Origin: Hydrogenophaga sp.
GTDB taxonomy: Bacteria > Pseudomonadota > Gammaproteobacteria > Burkholderiales > Burkholderiaceae_C
Direction: 5' to 3'
DNA: 64,000 bases
Assembly (NCBI RefSeq): GCF_030651625.1
Contig: NZ_JAUSCF010000027.1
Coordinates: forward strand, 1 to 64,000
The notes under the pieces: generated by a model
What the model was told of the DNA's origin: nothing
Seen by the model: only the letters and a program-made list of their open reading frames with translations
Databases searched by the model: none
In this document: in pieces, positions 24,509 to 33,118 of the stretch
Layout: every line of letters begins with the position of its first letter
How positions within the stretch are numbered: the stretch's first letter is position 1
Made by a program: the position numbers and the translations under genes

Positions 24509-26554
24509 ATGAACACCATCGCCGTCCGTGGCGCCTGCCCCCACGACTGCCCCGACACCTGCGCCCTGATCACCACCGTCGACAACGGCGTGGCCGTCCG
24601 CGTTCAAGGCAATCCCGACCATCCCCACACCGATGGCGTCCTGTGCACCAAGGTCTCGCGTTACACCGAACGCACCTACCACCCGCATCGGCTGTTGCAC
24701 CCGCTGCGGCGAACCGGACCCAAGGGGAGCGGTCAATTTGAGCGCGTGGACTGGGACACCGCGCTGGAGGACATCGCATCCAGACTCGAGGTGATTGCGG
24801 CACGCAACCCCGAAGCCATCCAGCCTTACAGCTATGCGGGCACCATGGGGCTGGTGCAGGGTGAGGGCATGGCAGCCCGTTTCTTTCATCGCCTGGGCGC
24901 ATCGTTGCTGGACCGCACCATCTGCGCCAACGCCGGCGCCGAAGGCCTGATGCACACGCTGGGTGGCAAGGTCGGCATGAAGGTGGAGCATTTTGCCGAG
25001 GCCGGGTTGATCCTGATCTGGGGCAGCAATTCAATCGCCAGCAACCTTCATTTCTGGCGCCAGGCGCAACAGGCCAAGCGCAATGGCGCACGCCTGATCT
25101 GCATCGACCCCCGCCGAAGCGAAACCGCCGAAAAATGCCACGATCACATCGCCCTGCGCCCTGGTACCGACGCTGCCCTGGCGCTGGCCGTGATGCACGA
25201 GCTCATCACCCACGACTGGCTGGACCACGACTACATTGCTGCCCATACCCTGGGCTGGGAGCGTCTGCGCGAGCGTGCTTTGCAATGGTCACCGCAACGT
25301 GCGGCCGACGTGTGCGGTGTCCCCGTGCAACAGATCCAGGATCTTGCACAGGCCTATGGCACCACCCGCCCAGCCGCCATTCGCCTGAACTACGGCATGC
25401 AGCGCGTGCGTGGCGGCGGCAATGCGGTGCGCGCCGTGGCCTGCCTGCCAGCCCTGGTGGGCGCCTGGCGTCACCGTGCGGGTGGCCTGCTGCTGTCTTC
25501 GTCTGGCTTTTTTCCTATCCAGCGCACAGCGCTGCAGCGCCCCGATCTGCTGGCCGGTCGCACGCCGCGCACCATCAACATGAGCACCATCGGCGACGAC
25601 CTGTTGCGCGAAGCCTCGCCGGTATTCGGCCCGAAGATCGAAGCCCTGATCGTCTACAACAGCAACCCGGTGGCGGTGGCGCCCGAATCGCCCAGAGTGG
25701 TGGAGGGCTTTGTCCGCGAAGATATGTTCACGGTGGTGCTCGAACACTTCCAGACCGACACCGCCGACCACGCCGACTACATCCTGCCCGCCACCACCCA
25801 GCTTGAGCACTGGGACATCCACGCCAGCTATGGCCACACCGATGTGCTGCTCAACCGCCCGGCCATCGCTCCCCTGGGTGAAGCCCGCACCAACACCGAC
25901 ATCTTCCGCGCCCTGGCCCGTCTCATGGGCTTTGACGACCCCTGCTTTTCGGAGGACGACCTCACGCTTTGCCGCACAGCGTTCGGCGGCGCTGTCGATT
26001 TTGACCAGTTGCTTGAAACCGGCTTCGCCAGCCTGCCCGTGCCCGATGCACCTTTCGCCCATGGCGGCTTTCCCACCGCGACAGGTCGCTGCGAGTTTTT
26101 CAGCGAACGCCTGGCGTCACAGGGCCTTGATGGCCTGCCTGATCATCTGCCCAACTACGAAACGCCGACCGCCGGGGATCGGTACCCGCTGGCCATGATC
26201 TCGCCGCCAGCGCGCAATTTTCTGAACTCCAGCTTCGTGAACGTACAGAGCCTGCGCGACATCGAAGGCGAACCCGTGCTTGAAATGCACGCTGACGACG
26301 CACAAGCCCGTGGCATCGAATCGGGCCAGATGGTGCGCATCTTCAACGACCGGGGTGAGTACCGGTGCAAGGCCGAAGTGTCTCGACGTGCCCGGCCAGG
26401 CGTGGTCAATGGCCTGGGCGTCTGGTGGCGCAAGCTGGGTGCGTTCGGTACCAACGTGAACGAGGTCACCAGCCAGCGCCTCACCGACCTCGGCCGCGGC
26501 CCGGTGTTCTACGACTGCGCGGTGGAGGTTCAACCGCTGGCGGAGACAGTCTGA
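24509..26554 (+). CDS. Molybdopterin oxidoreductase, DMSO reductase family
   Basis: A 681-residue catalytic subunit that binds one [4Fe-4S] cluster (Cys10-x3-Cys14-x3-Cys18-x27-Cys46) and a bis-molybdopterin-guanine-dinucleotide cofactor. The family blocks GSNSIASNLHFWRQAQQAKRNGARL and DTADHADYILPATTQLEHWD are clear. RTICANAG may supply the Mo-ligand Cys. There is no Tat signal, so it acts in the cytoplasm. No electron-transfer or membrane subunit is adjacent. It overlaps the next gene by one base. The substrate is not known. Confidence 0.9.
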   Translation: MNTIAVRGACPHDCPDTCALITTVDNGVAVRVQGNPDHPHTDGVLCTKVSRYTERTYHPHRLLHPLRRTGPKGSGQFERVDWDTALEDIASRLEVIAARNPEAIQPYSYAGTMGLVQGEGMAARFFHRLGASLLDRTICANAGAEGLMHTLGGKVGMKVEHFAEAGLILIWGSNSIASNLHFWRQAQQAKRNGARLICIDPRRSETAEKCHDHIALRPGTDAALALAVMHELITHDWLDHDYIAAHTLGWERLRERALQWSPQRAADVCGVPVQQIQDLAQAYGTTRPAAIRLNYGMQRVRGGGNAVRAVACLPALVGAWRHRAGGLLLSSSGFFPIQRTALQRPDLLAGRTPRTINMSTIGDDLLREASPVFGPKIEALIVYNSNPVAVAPESPRVVEGFVREDMFTVVLEHFQTDTADHADYILPATTQLEHWDIHASYGHTDVLLNRPAIAPLGEARTNTDIFRALARLMGFDDPCFSEDDLTLCRTAFGGAVDFDQLLETGFASLPVPDAPFAHGGFPTATGRCEFFSERLASQGLDGLPDHLPNYETPTAGDRYPLAMISPPARNFLNSSFVNVQSLRDIEGEPVLEMHADDAQARGIESGQMVRIFNDRGEYRCKAEVSRRARPGVVNGLGVWWRKLGAFGTNVNEVTSQRLTDLGRGPVFYDCAVEVQPLAETV

Positions 26555-27672
26555 TGCGGCTGCTCCGGGGGGTGATCGCCCTGCTTTTCACCGCCAGCCT
26601 GACGGGCTGCGCCAGTCCCACCACCGGGGTGGGCTACTACTGGCAATCGGTCACCGGCCACCTGCAACTGATGCGGAGCGCTCGCCCGGTCGAGGCCTGG
26701 ATCGAAGACGAAAAAACCCCGGCGGCCCTCAAGGAGCAGCTGGCCACTGCTCAGCGCATCCGCACTTTTGCGGCCGAAGAACTGGCCCTGCCCGACAACG
26801 CCAGCTACCGCCGCTACGCCGACCTGCAGCGCAGGGCCGCCGTGTACAACGTGGTCGCAGCGCCCGCCCTGGAGCTCACACTGAACACCTGGTGCTTTCC
26901 GGTGGTGGGCTGTGTGGGCTACCGGGGCTACTACAGCGAATCCAATGCCCAGGCCTTTGCCGACAGCCTGCCCCGCGAACTGGATGTGGCCGTCTACCCC
27001 GTTCCTGCGTACTCCACGCTCGGCTGGATGAACTGGGCCGGTGGCGACCCCCTGCTCAACACGTTCATCGGCTACCCGGAAGGCGAACTGGCACGCATCA
27101 TTTTTCATGAACTGGCCCATCAGGTGGTGTACGTGAAGAACGACACCATGTTCAACGAGTCGTTCGCCACCGCCGTGGAACGGTTGGGTGGCGCACGCTG
27201 GCTGACGCAACAGGCCGACCGGAAGGCCAAGGCCGAGTACGCCGCGTTTGATGCCCGTCGCCGGGAGTTTCGCGCCTTGACCCTCGCAGTTCGCGCGCGC
27301 CTGCAGGCCCTCTACGCGGACCCGTCGCTGGACGAAGCAGCCCAACTTCAGCAGAAGGCAGAAGTGATGGCACGCTTCCGTCAGGATTACGAAGACACCA
27401 AGCAGCGCTGGGGAGGGTTTGCGGGCTACGACGCCTGGGTGGCACGCGCGAACAATGCGACCTTCGCGACCCAGGCGGCCTACGACGAACTGGTGCCGGG
27501 ATTTGAAGCCTTGTTCGAAAGCAATGGTGGCGATTTCGGGCGGTTTTACGATGCGGTGCGTGCGCTGAGCAAACGACCCAGGGCAGAACGCCACGAACAG
27601 CTTCGCCGCATGGCCACAAGCGATGAAAATACCGCAGTCATTCGGCCAGACTCACACCGCCAAGCGAGCTAA
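26554..27672 (+). CDS. Putative lipoprotein aminopeptidase (COG4324-like)
   Basis: A 372-residue protein with a lipoprotein signal (SLTGC lipobox at residues 16-20) and a zinc-metallopeptidase site, HELAHQ at His185-His189, with a downstream Glu in FNESFA. This matches the 'predicted aminopeptidase' family COG4324 (DUF2265). The ATG at 26554 shares its A with the molybdoenzyme TGA stop. It is likely anchored to a membrane and faces the periplasm. Its link to the molybdoenzyme is only by position. Confidence 0.82.
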   Translation: MRLLRGVIALLFTASLTGCASPTTGVGYYWQSVTGHLQLMRSARPVEAWIEDEKTPAALKEQLATAQRIRTFAAEELALPDNASYRRYADLQRRAAVYNVVAAPALELTLNTWCFPVVGCVGYRGYYSESNAQAFADSLPRELDVAVYPVPAYSTLGWMNWAGGDPLLNTFIGYPEGELARIIFHELAHQVVYVKNDTMFNESFATAVERLGGARWLTQQADRKAKAEYAAFDARRREFRALTLAVRARLQALYADPSLDEAAQLQQKAEVMARFRQDYEDTKQRWGGFAGYDAWVARANNATFATQAAYDELVPGFEALFESNGGDFGRFYDAVRALSKRPRAERHEQLRRMATSDENTAVIRPDSHRQAS

Positions 27673-27686
27673 ACAGGAATCACACC

Positions 27687-28022
27687 ATGGCAGACATTCA
27701 CATCCGGCGCGATCACCACCTCGGACTCCGCGCCGCCCGAAAGGTCGCCTGGCAATGGGCCGAGCAGGCTGAAGAAAAATTCGACATGAGCTGCACCTAT
27801 GCAGAAAGCGACACCTGCGATGAAGTGCAGTTCACCCGCTCAGGCGTCAGCGGCACCCTCAAGGTGACAAAAGATCACTTCGAACTGGACGCGCAACTGG
27901 GTTTCCTGCTCGGCGCCTTCAAGGACCGGATCGAGGGCGAAATCGTGAAGAACCTGGACGTCCTGCTGGCGGCGAAGACACCCTCAGCGAAAAAAACCGC
28001 TGCCAGGAAAAAGGCCACCTGA
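27687..28022 (+). CDS. Polyhydroxyalkanoic acid system family protein
   Basis: A 111-residue protein of the PHA_gran_rgn type: MADIHIRRDHHLGLRAARKVAWQWAE start, a central FTRSGVSGTLKVTKDHFELD strand region, LGFLLGAFKDRIEGEIVKNLD, then a Lys/Ala-rich tail. Family members are encoded near PHA synthesis genes and are thought to sit on or regulate granules. It starts 14 bases after the aminopeptidase stop with AGGAAT upstream, so it may be in the same transcript. Confidence 0.85.
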   Translation: MADIHIRRDHHLGLRAARKVAWQWAEQAEEKFDMSCTYAESDTCDEVQFTRSGVSGTLKVTKDHFELDAQLGFLLGAFKDRIEGEIVKNLDVLLAAKTPSAKKTAARKKAT

Positions 28023-28072
28023 GATCGCCTCAGTGGCCAGTGGGCAGTCCATGCACCACGAGGTAGTGCAGA

Positions 28073-28327
28073 TCAGCTGAGGCTTTCGATCAGGTCCACG
28101 TACTGCTGCATGGCGTCGTCGCTGGAAGTGCCCTTGCACCCGTTCCAGGCATCCCACTTGGCGCGTCCCACCATGTCACCGAAACCAGGCTTCTTGTCGG
28201 CATTGTCGCCCGTGGTGGCCTGCTTGTAGAGCGCGTAGATTTTCAGCAGTGTGGCGTTGTCGGGCCGCTCGTTGAGGTTCTTGGAGTTGGCAACGGCGGC
28301 TTCAAAGCGGGTCTTGAGATCGGACAT
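28073..28327 (-). CDS. Acyl-CoA-binding protein
   Basis: An 84-residue four-helix acyl-CoA-binding protein. The diagnostic block LLKIYALYKQATTGD, then KPGF-D--GRAKWDAWN, and the C-terminal AMQQYVDLIESL are all present, including the Tyr and Lys residues that bind CoA in the family. It binds medium to long acyl-CoA in the cytoplasm and buffers it. It is convergent with the PHA-system gene and divergent from the wax synthase gene, which fits a role in delivering acyl-CoA for storage lipid. Confidence 0.93.
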   Translation of the reverse strand: MSDLKTRFEAAVANSKNLNERPDNATLLKIYALYKQATTGDNADKKPGFGDMVGRAKWDAWNGCKGTSSDDAMQQYVDLIESLS

Positions 28328-28562
28328 GAAGGTCTCCTGTTGGAATGAATCAGCGCCGGTGAAGGCGCCCGGGTGCGGCCTGCAAGGCGGCCGAGGGGGT
28401 GAGAGGACAAGGATGGGCCCGGGACAATGCCGGCATCAGGGCTCGCCCGGTATCTTACGTGCTGACCTCACGGCAGAATAGGGTCAGTATTCAGACAACA
28501 ACAACCCGTCCGGCCGCAAGCGATCACTTAGATTCAGCGGATGCAGGGCAGCAGGAGACACC
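28328..28562. promoter_or_regulatory. Divergent promoter region, ACBP and wax synthase
   Basis: A 235-base gap that must hold promoters for both divergent genes. A ribosome site AGGAGA precedes the wax synthase ATG, and AGGAGA precedes the acyl-CoA-binding protein ATG on the other strand. No operator dyad is recognised. Confidence 0.45.
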
Positions 28563-30161
28563 ATGGTCCAGCGCGTTCGCCGCAAGGCTGCTCACACCGT
28601 CACGCCAGTCGCGGCCGCACCCCGGGTCCGTCGCAGCAGGGGCTCAGGCACACCAACCGCTGTTCCGGCCGGCAGACCACGAGCGCCGGCCAAGACTTCC
28701 CTGGCCACCAGTCTGGGGCTGGAAGGGGAACGCATGAGCAAGGTCGACACGGCCTGGTTGCGCATGGACTCGGCATCCAACCTCATGATGATCGTGGGCG
28801 TCTGGGTGCTGCGACCGGGCATCACGGTGGCCGCCCTGAGCGAACGCGTGCGCGAGCGCATGCTGCCGTACCCCCGGTTCGTGCAGGTCGCCCGACAGGA
28901 TGCTGCTGGCGCCCACTGGGCAATTGATGCGGACTTTCAGCTGGACAGGCACGTGTTTGCGCGTCCACTCGAACGCCAGAAGGGACAGACCGAGCAGGCG
29001 GCACTGCAGGCGCGCGTGGCACACCTGACCATGCAACCTCTCGACCACGACCACCCGCTGTGGCAGTTCGAGTTGATCGAGCACTATCAGGGTGGCTCCG
29101 CGCTGGTCGCACGCATCCACCACTGCATCGCCGACGGAATCGCACTCATCAGCGTGATGATGAGCCTGGTCGACGGCGGCAAACCGCCGCCGCTGCACAG
29201 ACCGCGCAAAACCGGCCGCGCAGCCATGGCGGCCGCCGAGGACTGGGTGGCCGATTCGCTGATCCGTCCGCTGGGCGAGCTGACCGCGCGCGCACTGGAG
29301 GTGGCCGGCGGCGGCGCTGCCCGGTCGCTGTCGCTGCTGTCCTCGCCACAACAAGGGCTGAGCGACACCTTCGAACAGGCCATGGACATGGCACGCGTCG
29401 GCGGCCAGCTCGCCAGCGACCTGGCCGCGCTGGCCCTGATGCCCGACGACTCCCCCACACGGCTCAAAGGCCAACCCGGCCAACACAAACGGGTCGCCTG
29501 GTGCGAACCCCTGCCACTCGACGAAGTGAAGGCCATCAGCAAGGCCATGAAATGCTCGATCAACGACGTGCTGTTGAGTTGCGTGGCCGGGGCCATCGGC
29601 GGCTACCTGCGACGCCAGGGCGACGACCCGCGCGGCAAAGAGATCCGCGCCATGGTGCCGATCAACCTGCGACCCATGTCAGATGCCTGGAAGTTGGGCA
29701 ACCGGTTTGGCCTGGTGCCTCTGGTGCTCCCGATCGGCGTGGACAACCCCATCGAGCGCGCGCTGGCGGTGCGTGCACGAATGACCAGCCTCAAGGGCAG
29801 CCTGCAGCCGCTGCTGACCTACGGCTTGCTGTCCGTGGCAGGGCTGCTGATCAAACCGGCGCAAGATGCCTTGCTCAGCCTGTTCGGGCGCAAGACCACC
29901 GCCGTGATGACCAACGTACCAGGGCCCACCGTGAAGCTCAAGGTGTGTGGCTCCACGCTGGAGCAGACGATGTTCTGGGTCCCGCAAAGTGGCACCGTGG
30001 GGCTCGGGGTGTCGATCCTCAGCTACGGCGGTGGGGTGCAGTTCGGCGTGATCGCGGACACCACACTGTGTCCGGATCCGCAAAAAATCATCGACGAGTT
30101 CGAACCCGAGTTCCGCCGCCTGATGACCCTGACCCTGATGCTGCCGTGGGGTGGGGACTGA
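28563..30161 (+). CDS. Wax ester synthase / diacylglycerol acyltransferase (WS/DGAT)
   Basis: A 532-residue bifunctional acyltransferase that joins acyl-CoA to a fatty alcohol or a diacylglycerol. The active-site motif HHCIADG is at residues 186-192, preceded by the PLDHDHPLW motif (about 159-167) and followed by the CSINDVLLSCVAGAI ND motif. About 57 extra residues at the N-terminus are rich in Arg, Pro and Ala. AGGAGA before the ATG at 28563 supports this longer start, though MSKVDTAWLR at 28734 begins the conserved domain. It would use the alcohol made by the reductase at 14.5-16.5 kb. Confidence 0.9.
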   Translation: MVQRVRRKAAHTVTPVAAAPRVRRSRGSGTPTAVPAGRPRAPAKTSLATSLGLEGERMSKVDTAWLRMDSASNLMMIVGVWVLRPGITVAALSERVRERMLPYPRFVQVARQDAAGAHWAIDADFQLDRHVFARPLERQKGQTEQAALQARVAHLTMQPLDHDHPLWQFELIEHYQGGSALVARIHHCIADGIALISVMMSLVDGGKPPPLHRPRKTGRAAMAAAEDWVADSLIRPLGELTARALEVAGGGAARSLSLLSSPQQGLSDTFEQAMDMARVGGQLASDLAALALMPDDSPTRLKGQPGQHKRVAWCEPLPLDEVKAISKAMKCSINDVLLSCVAGAIGGYLRRQGDDPRGKEIRAMVPINLRPMSDAWKLGNRFGLVPLVLPIGVDNPIERALAVRARMTSLKGSLQPLLTYGLLSVAGLLIKPAQDALLSLFGRKTTAVMTNVPGPTVKLKVCGSTLEQTMFWVPQSGTVGLGVSILSYGGGVQFGVIADTTLCPDPQKIIDEFEPEFRRLMTLTLMLPWGGD

Positions 30162-30194
30162 CCCCCCCGCGCCGCAGGCGGCGCGGGGGGTCAG
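30158..30194. terminator. Bidirectional terminator shared by convergent genes
   Basis: CTGACCCCCC and GCGCCGC on the left pair with GCGGCGC and GGGGGGTCAG on the right, with one bulged C and a very short AG-type loop. The stem contains the TGA stop of the wax synthase gene and the stop of coaX on the other strand. There is no strong T-tract. Confidence 0.65.
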
Positions 30195-30955
30195 CCCAAA
30201 CGTTTATCGGCGATTTCCAGCAGGCCGTCAAAAATCAGGCTTTCCACCAGCTCGACTGGCGTCGACATGCTGGGCGCCATCTTCCAGCCCGCGCCGCCGG
30301 TCATGTAACACACCGGCGCATCACCGCAGTGCTTCTGCAGGTTCTCCACCATGCGCTGGACCGCCCCGGCGATTGCAAACGTGCCGCCGCTGGTGAGGGC
30401 ATCGCTGGTGTTGGTCGGGAAATCGCGCACTTCACCCGTGGGCACATGCAGCCCCGCTGTACCTGACTCCAGCGCTCGCAACATGATCCCGTGACCGGGC
30501 AGGATGATGCCGCCGAGGAAGCGCCCTTCGACGTCGATCGCCTCGACAGTGACCGCCGTGCCCACCATCACCACCACGCAAGGCTTGGGCGGGCCCTGGG
30601 ACAAAAGCCGCTGGCGCGCACCGATCATGGCAACCCAGCGATCGGTGCCCAGGCGGGCTGGGTGGTCGTACCCATTGACGACGCCCGCTTCTTCGCTGCT
30701 GGAGACCACCCACCGCGGCACCACGTCCCACAGTTCCAGTTGCTCTTCCACCCGGCGCTTGACGGCGTCACCGGCCACCACACAGCCCATCACCCAACTT
30801 GGCGTCGGCAGGTCGGCCCAGTCACCTTCCGACAGTTTTTCAATATGCTCGAGGAACTGTGCTCCATGCGCCAGCAAACGGGCGCCCACACGCGGCGCAT
30901 CGTAGAGCGCCCATTTCAGGCGAGTGTTCCCAACGTCCAGGGCCAGAAAAGTCAT
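30191..30955 (-). CDS. coaX: Type III pantothenate kinase CoaX
   Basis: A 254-residue ASKHA-fold kinase that phosphorylates pantothenate, the first step of CoA synthesis. Landmarks are [12 protein letters not shown] at the N-terminus (phosphate loop), [12 protein letters not shown] for pantothenate binding, and [23 protein letters not shown]. The start at 30955 places the first motif at residue 6; the open frame upstream adds an unlikely His/Arg-rich stretch. Confidence 0.95.
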   Translation of the reverse strand: MTFLALDVGNTRLKWALYDAPRVGARLLAHGAQFLEHIEKLSEGDWADLPTPSWVMGCVVAGDAVKRRVEEQLELWDVVPRWVVSSSEEAGVVNGYDHPARLGTDRWVAMIGARQRLLSQGPPKPCVVVMVGTAVTVEAIDVEGRFLGGIILPGHGIMLRALESGTAGLHVPTGEVRDFPTNTSDALTSGGTFAIAGAVQRMVENLQKHCGDAPVCYMTGGAGWKMAPSMSTPVELVESLIFDGLLEIADKRLG

Positions 30956-31030
30956 GGCCGCATTATGACGATGAGGCGGGATGCGCAATGTCGCAGCGCA
31001 ACAGCGGTAGGATGGATCTTCTGCGGCGCG

Positions 31031-31705
31031 TCAGAAAACCCCGATCCAGCAGGCGCGCTGCACCGCCGCGAGCTTGTTGTCGGTCTGCAGTTTGGCCATG
31101 GCGTTCGAGAGGTGGTAATTCACCGTACGTTCGGAACAGTCCATGCGAAGAGCGGTTTCGCGAGCGGTCAAGCCTTCAAAAGCCAGGTACAGGCTTTCCT
31201 GTTCGCGAGGGCTCAACGTGACCCGCTGCTCGGCAATCGAGCGCTTGAGCATGGGCCAGATATTGAAGGCCGACCAGGCCAGTACCGCCGCTTCTGATCG
31301 ATCCGCAAACGACTTGGGGCTGAACATGAAACATTCGAAGGCCCGCCCTGCCGGCAGACAGAAGGCCACGCGAACCAGGGTCTGGTACCCATGCGCCAGC
31401 CACAACCGGCGCCATCGGCTGCCGCTGTCCATGGACGACTTGGAAATGTCCTGCCAGGCGACCAGAGGCGCGTCACTGTCGCGCCAGCTTGCACCAAAAT
31501 CGCGACTCTCCGCCAGGGCCTGTGCGGCGCCCAGCAACCGAGGGGGATGAATGGCCAGCACCTGCCGGTCATCGCGGCCGCCCGTGGGGTTCGGGCCCAG
31601 AACCAGCACCGCCTCGACCCCCTGGTCGTGCAGCGCACAGACCCAGTCGGCGAGGACGGCGTCCAGGCCGACACTGTCAAAGTTGACAGGTAAGGTTGTG
31701 GTCAT
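31031..31705 (-). CDS. LuxR-type regulator beside the quorum-sensing locus
   Basis: A 224-residue protein of the size and layout of LuxR-type receptors: an N-terminal alpha/beta ligand-like domain (about 1-155) and a C-terminal LuxR helix-turn-helix (LSPREQESLYLAFEGLTARETALRMDCSERTVNYHLSNAMAKLQ in residues 165-208; here given in full only by position in most annotations). The N-domain keeps a WRRLWLAHGYQTLVRVAF segment but is otherwise unlike well-known AHL receptors. No luxI is nearby. It is divergent from the CqsS-like kinase gene, and a lux-box-like dyad overlaps its own codons 6-11. Confidence 0.82.
   Translation of the reverse strand: MTTTLPVNFDSVGLDAVLADWVCALHDQGVEAVLVLGPNPTGGRDDRQVLAIHPPRLLGAAQALAESRDFGASWRDSDAPLVAWQDISKSSMDSGSRWRRLWLAHGYQTLVRVAFCLPAGRAFECFMFSPKSFADRSEAAVLAWSAFNIWPMLKRSIAEQRVTLSPREQESLYLAFEGLTARETALRMDCSERTVNYHLSNAMAKLQTDNKLAAVQRACWIGVF
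31674..31689. promoter_or_regulatory. Lux-box-like dyad at luxR 5' end (site 1)
   Basis: CTGTCAAAGTTGACAG, a 7+2+7 inverted repeat that fits CTG-N10-CAG, the lux-box form. It is inside the start of the luxR-type gene and differs from site 3 (35640) at one base of sixteen. Confidence 0.55.
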
Positions 31706-31717
31706 GATCAGGAAAAG

Positions 31718-31733
31718 CCTTCAACTGTGACAA
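31718..31733. promoter_or_regulatory. Degenerate lux-box-like dyad between luxR and kinase (site 2)
   Basis: On the minus strand it reads TTGTCACAGTTGAAGG, matching site 1 at 12 of 16 positions. It lies 44 bp from site 1 (about four helical turns) and 53 bp before the kinase GTG start. Confidence 0.35.
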
Positions 31734-31785
31734 TACGTTTCTCTCGCATCTTGCGGTCAAGACTCCCCGTCGGAAGGAATACATA

Positions 31786-33111
31786 GTGCGTCTGGACCGA
31801 TTGTGGTTCCACAGTGCAAAAGCTCGCCTTTGGCGAGGGATGCAGGACGAGATCGTCCATGCCCCGCTGGAAGCTATTTTGCATCCATCGCGCTACCGTC
31901 TGATCTGGATCGGTTTTTTTACCTTTTTCGGGCACATCAGCATTGCGATTGTCTGGGGCCAGGTGATTCCCCAGCCCTATGAAAACTACGCCATGCGCGT
32001 GGCCATGGCCATGCTGTCCATCGTGTACGTGATGCCCGAGATGCTGCGCGATCCGATGTCGCACAGCAGCGGGCGCTATTTCGGGTTCGCAACCTGGATT
32101 CAGCTACCCTGGTTTTTCAGCTGGATGTACTGCATGAACGCGGGCAATGCCGCCTGGCTGGCCAGCATGACGGCGATGATCCTGATCTACTACCACGCCA
32201 CCGACTGGCGACTGGCCACGCTGGGCCTGGTCACAGGCCTGCCCGCTGGCTATCTGGTCGCCCACGCTTTGCAAGGGCAGACGCCCGTATTCGACAATCC
32301 CGGCGTGGCCGTGGTCGTGATCGGATTTGCCTGGATCATGGGTTTGATGCTGGGCTTCTCAAGTGCCAACCTGCGCCGAACCCGCTTGCTCAATACCCTG
32401 AGCACCATGGGCGTCATGGCGCACGAGTTGCGAACGCCGCTGGCCACCGTCAACCTGCTGGGTGATGTGATGCGCAATCTGGTGCAGCACGATGTTCCAG
32501 AGAGCAAGCGCAAGCGAATTGAAGAGCTGTCGGGTCGTCTGCAAAGCCTGGTGCGCAGCATGAACCAGCAGATCGACACCCAGATCTCCAACGCCCAATT
32601 GTTCAGGCTGCCGCGCAACCAGACCCTGATCAGGGCTGCCGAGATGGTGCACGAGACAGTGCAACAGTTTCCCTATCGCTCCACGCGTGAGCGCGATTGT
32701 GTGCGTGTGCATATTCAGCAGGACTTCTGCTTCCAGGGCTCGCGCCCGTTGTTTGGCCAGGTGTTGTCCAACCTGATCAAGAACGGATTGCACTCACTGG
32801 CGTCTGCCAGCAGCGCGCCCAGCCCTGGCGACCTCCGGGTTGATGTGGGCATCCACCACGGCAAAGGACGCATCGCGGTGTCTGATGAAGGTGTCGGTAT
32901 CGCGCACGATCTGCAGCAGCGGATCTTCGAGCCGTTCTATTCGACCCAGTCCGGGGCCGGCAGCGGGCTCGGGCTCACGTTCTGCAAAAACGTGGTGGAG
33001 TCTGCGCGCGGCACGCTCAGCGTCCACTCGGAATACTCACGCGGGGCGGTCTTCATGATCGATCTGCCGCTCATGCAAGGCCCGCTCCCACTCACCGACA
33101 CACCGGAATGA
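31786..33111 (+). CDS. CqsS/LqsS-like quorum-sensing histidine kinase
   Basis: A 441-residue membrane histidine kinase. Residues about 37-190 form six or so membrane segments. The stretch IPQPYENYAMR (61-71) closely matches the PQ-YEN--LR signature of the Vibrio CqsS sensor for alpha-hydroxyketones, as does the following -RD-M--- segment. His213 in MAHELRTPLA is the phospho-site; the N box (LSNLIKNGLHSL), G1 (DEGVGIA) and G2 (GSGLGL) follow. Unlike Vibrio CqsS it has no fused receiver; the regulator is the next gene, 7 bases on. GTG start at 31786 with GGAAGGA upstream. Confidence 0.85.
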   Translation: MRLDRLWFHSAKARLWRGMQDEIVHAPLEAILHPSRYRLIWIGFFTFFGHISIAIVWGQVIPQPYENYAMRVAMAMLSIVYVMPEMLRDPMSHSSGRYFGFATWIQLPWFFSWMYCMNAGNAAWLASMTAMILIYYHATDWRLATLGLVTGLPAGYLVAHALQGQTPVFDNPGVAVVVIGFAWIMGLMLGFSSANLRRTRLLNTLSTMGVMAHELRTPLATVNLLGDVMRNLVQHDVPESKRKRIEELSGRLQSLVRSMNQQIDTQISNAQLFRLPRNQTLIRAAEMVHETVQQFPYRSTRERDCVRVHIQQDFCFQGSRPLFGQVLSNLIKNGLHSLASASSAPSPGDLRVDVGIHHGKGRIAVSDEGVGIAHDLQQRIFEPFYSTQSGAGSGLGLTFCKNVVESARGTLSVHSEYSRGAVFMIDLPLMQGPLPLTDTPE

Positions 33112-33118
33112 CGATGCG

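Noticed and set aside
24509-26554. Formate dehydrogenase assignment for the molybdoenzyme
   Set aside because: No selenocysteine or FdhF-type active-site block is seen, and no partner subunits are present. Only the general family is supported.
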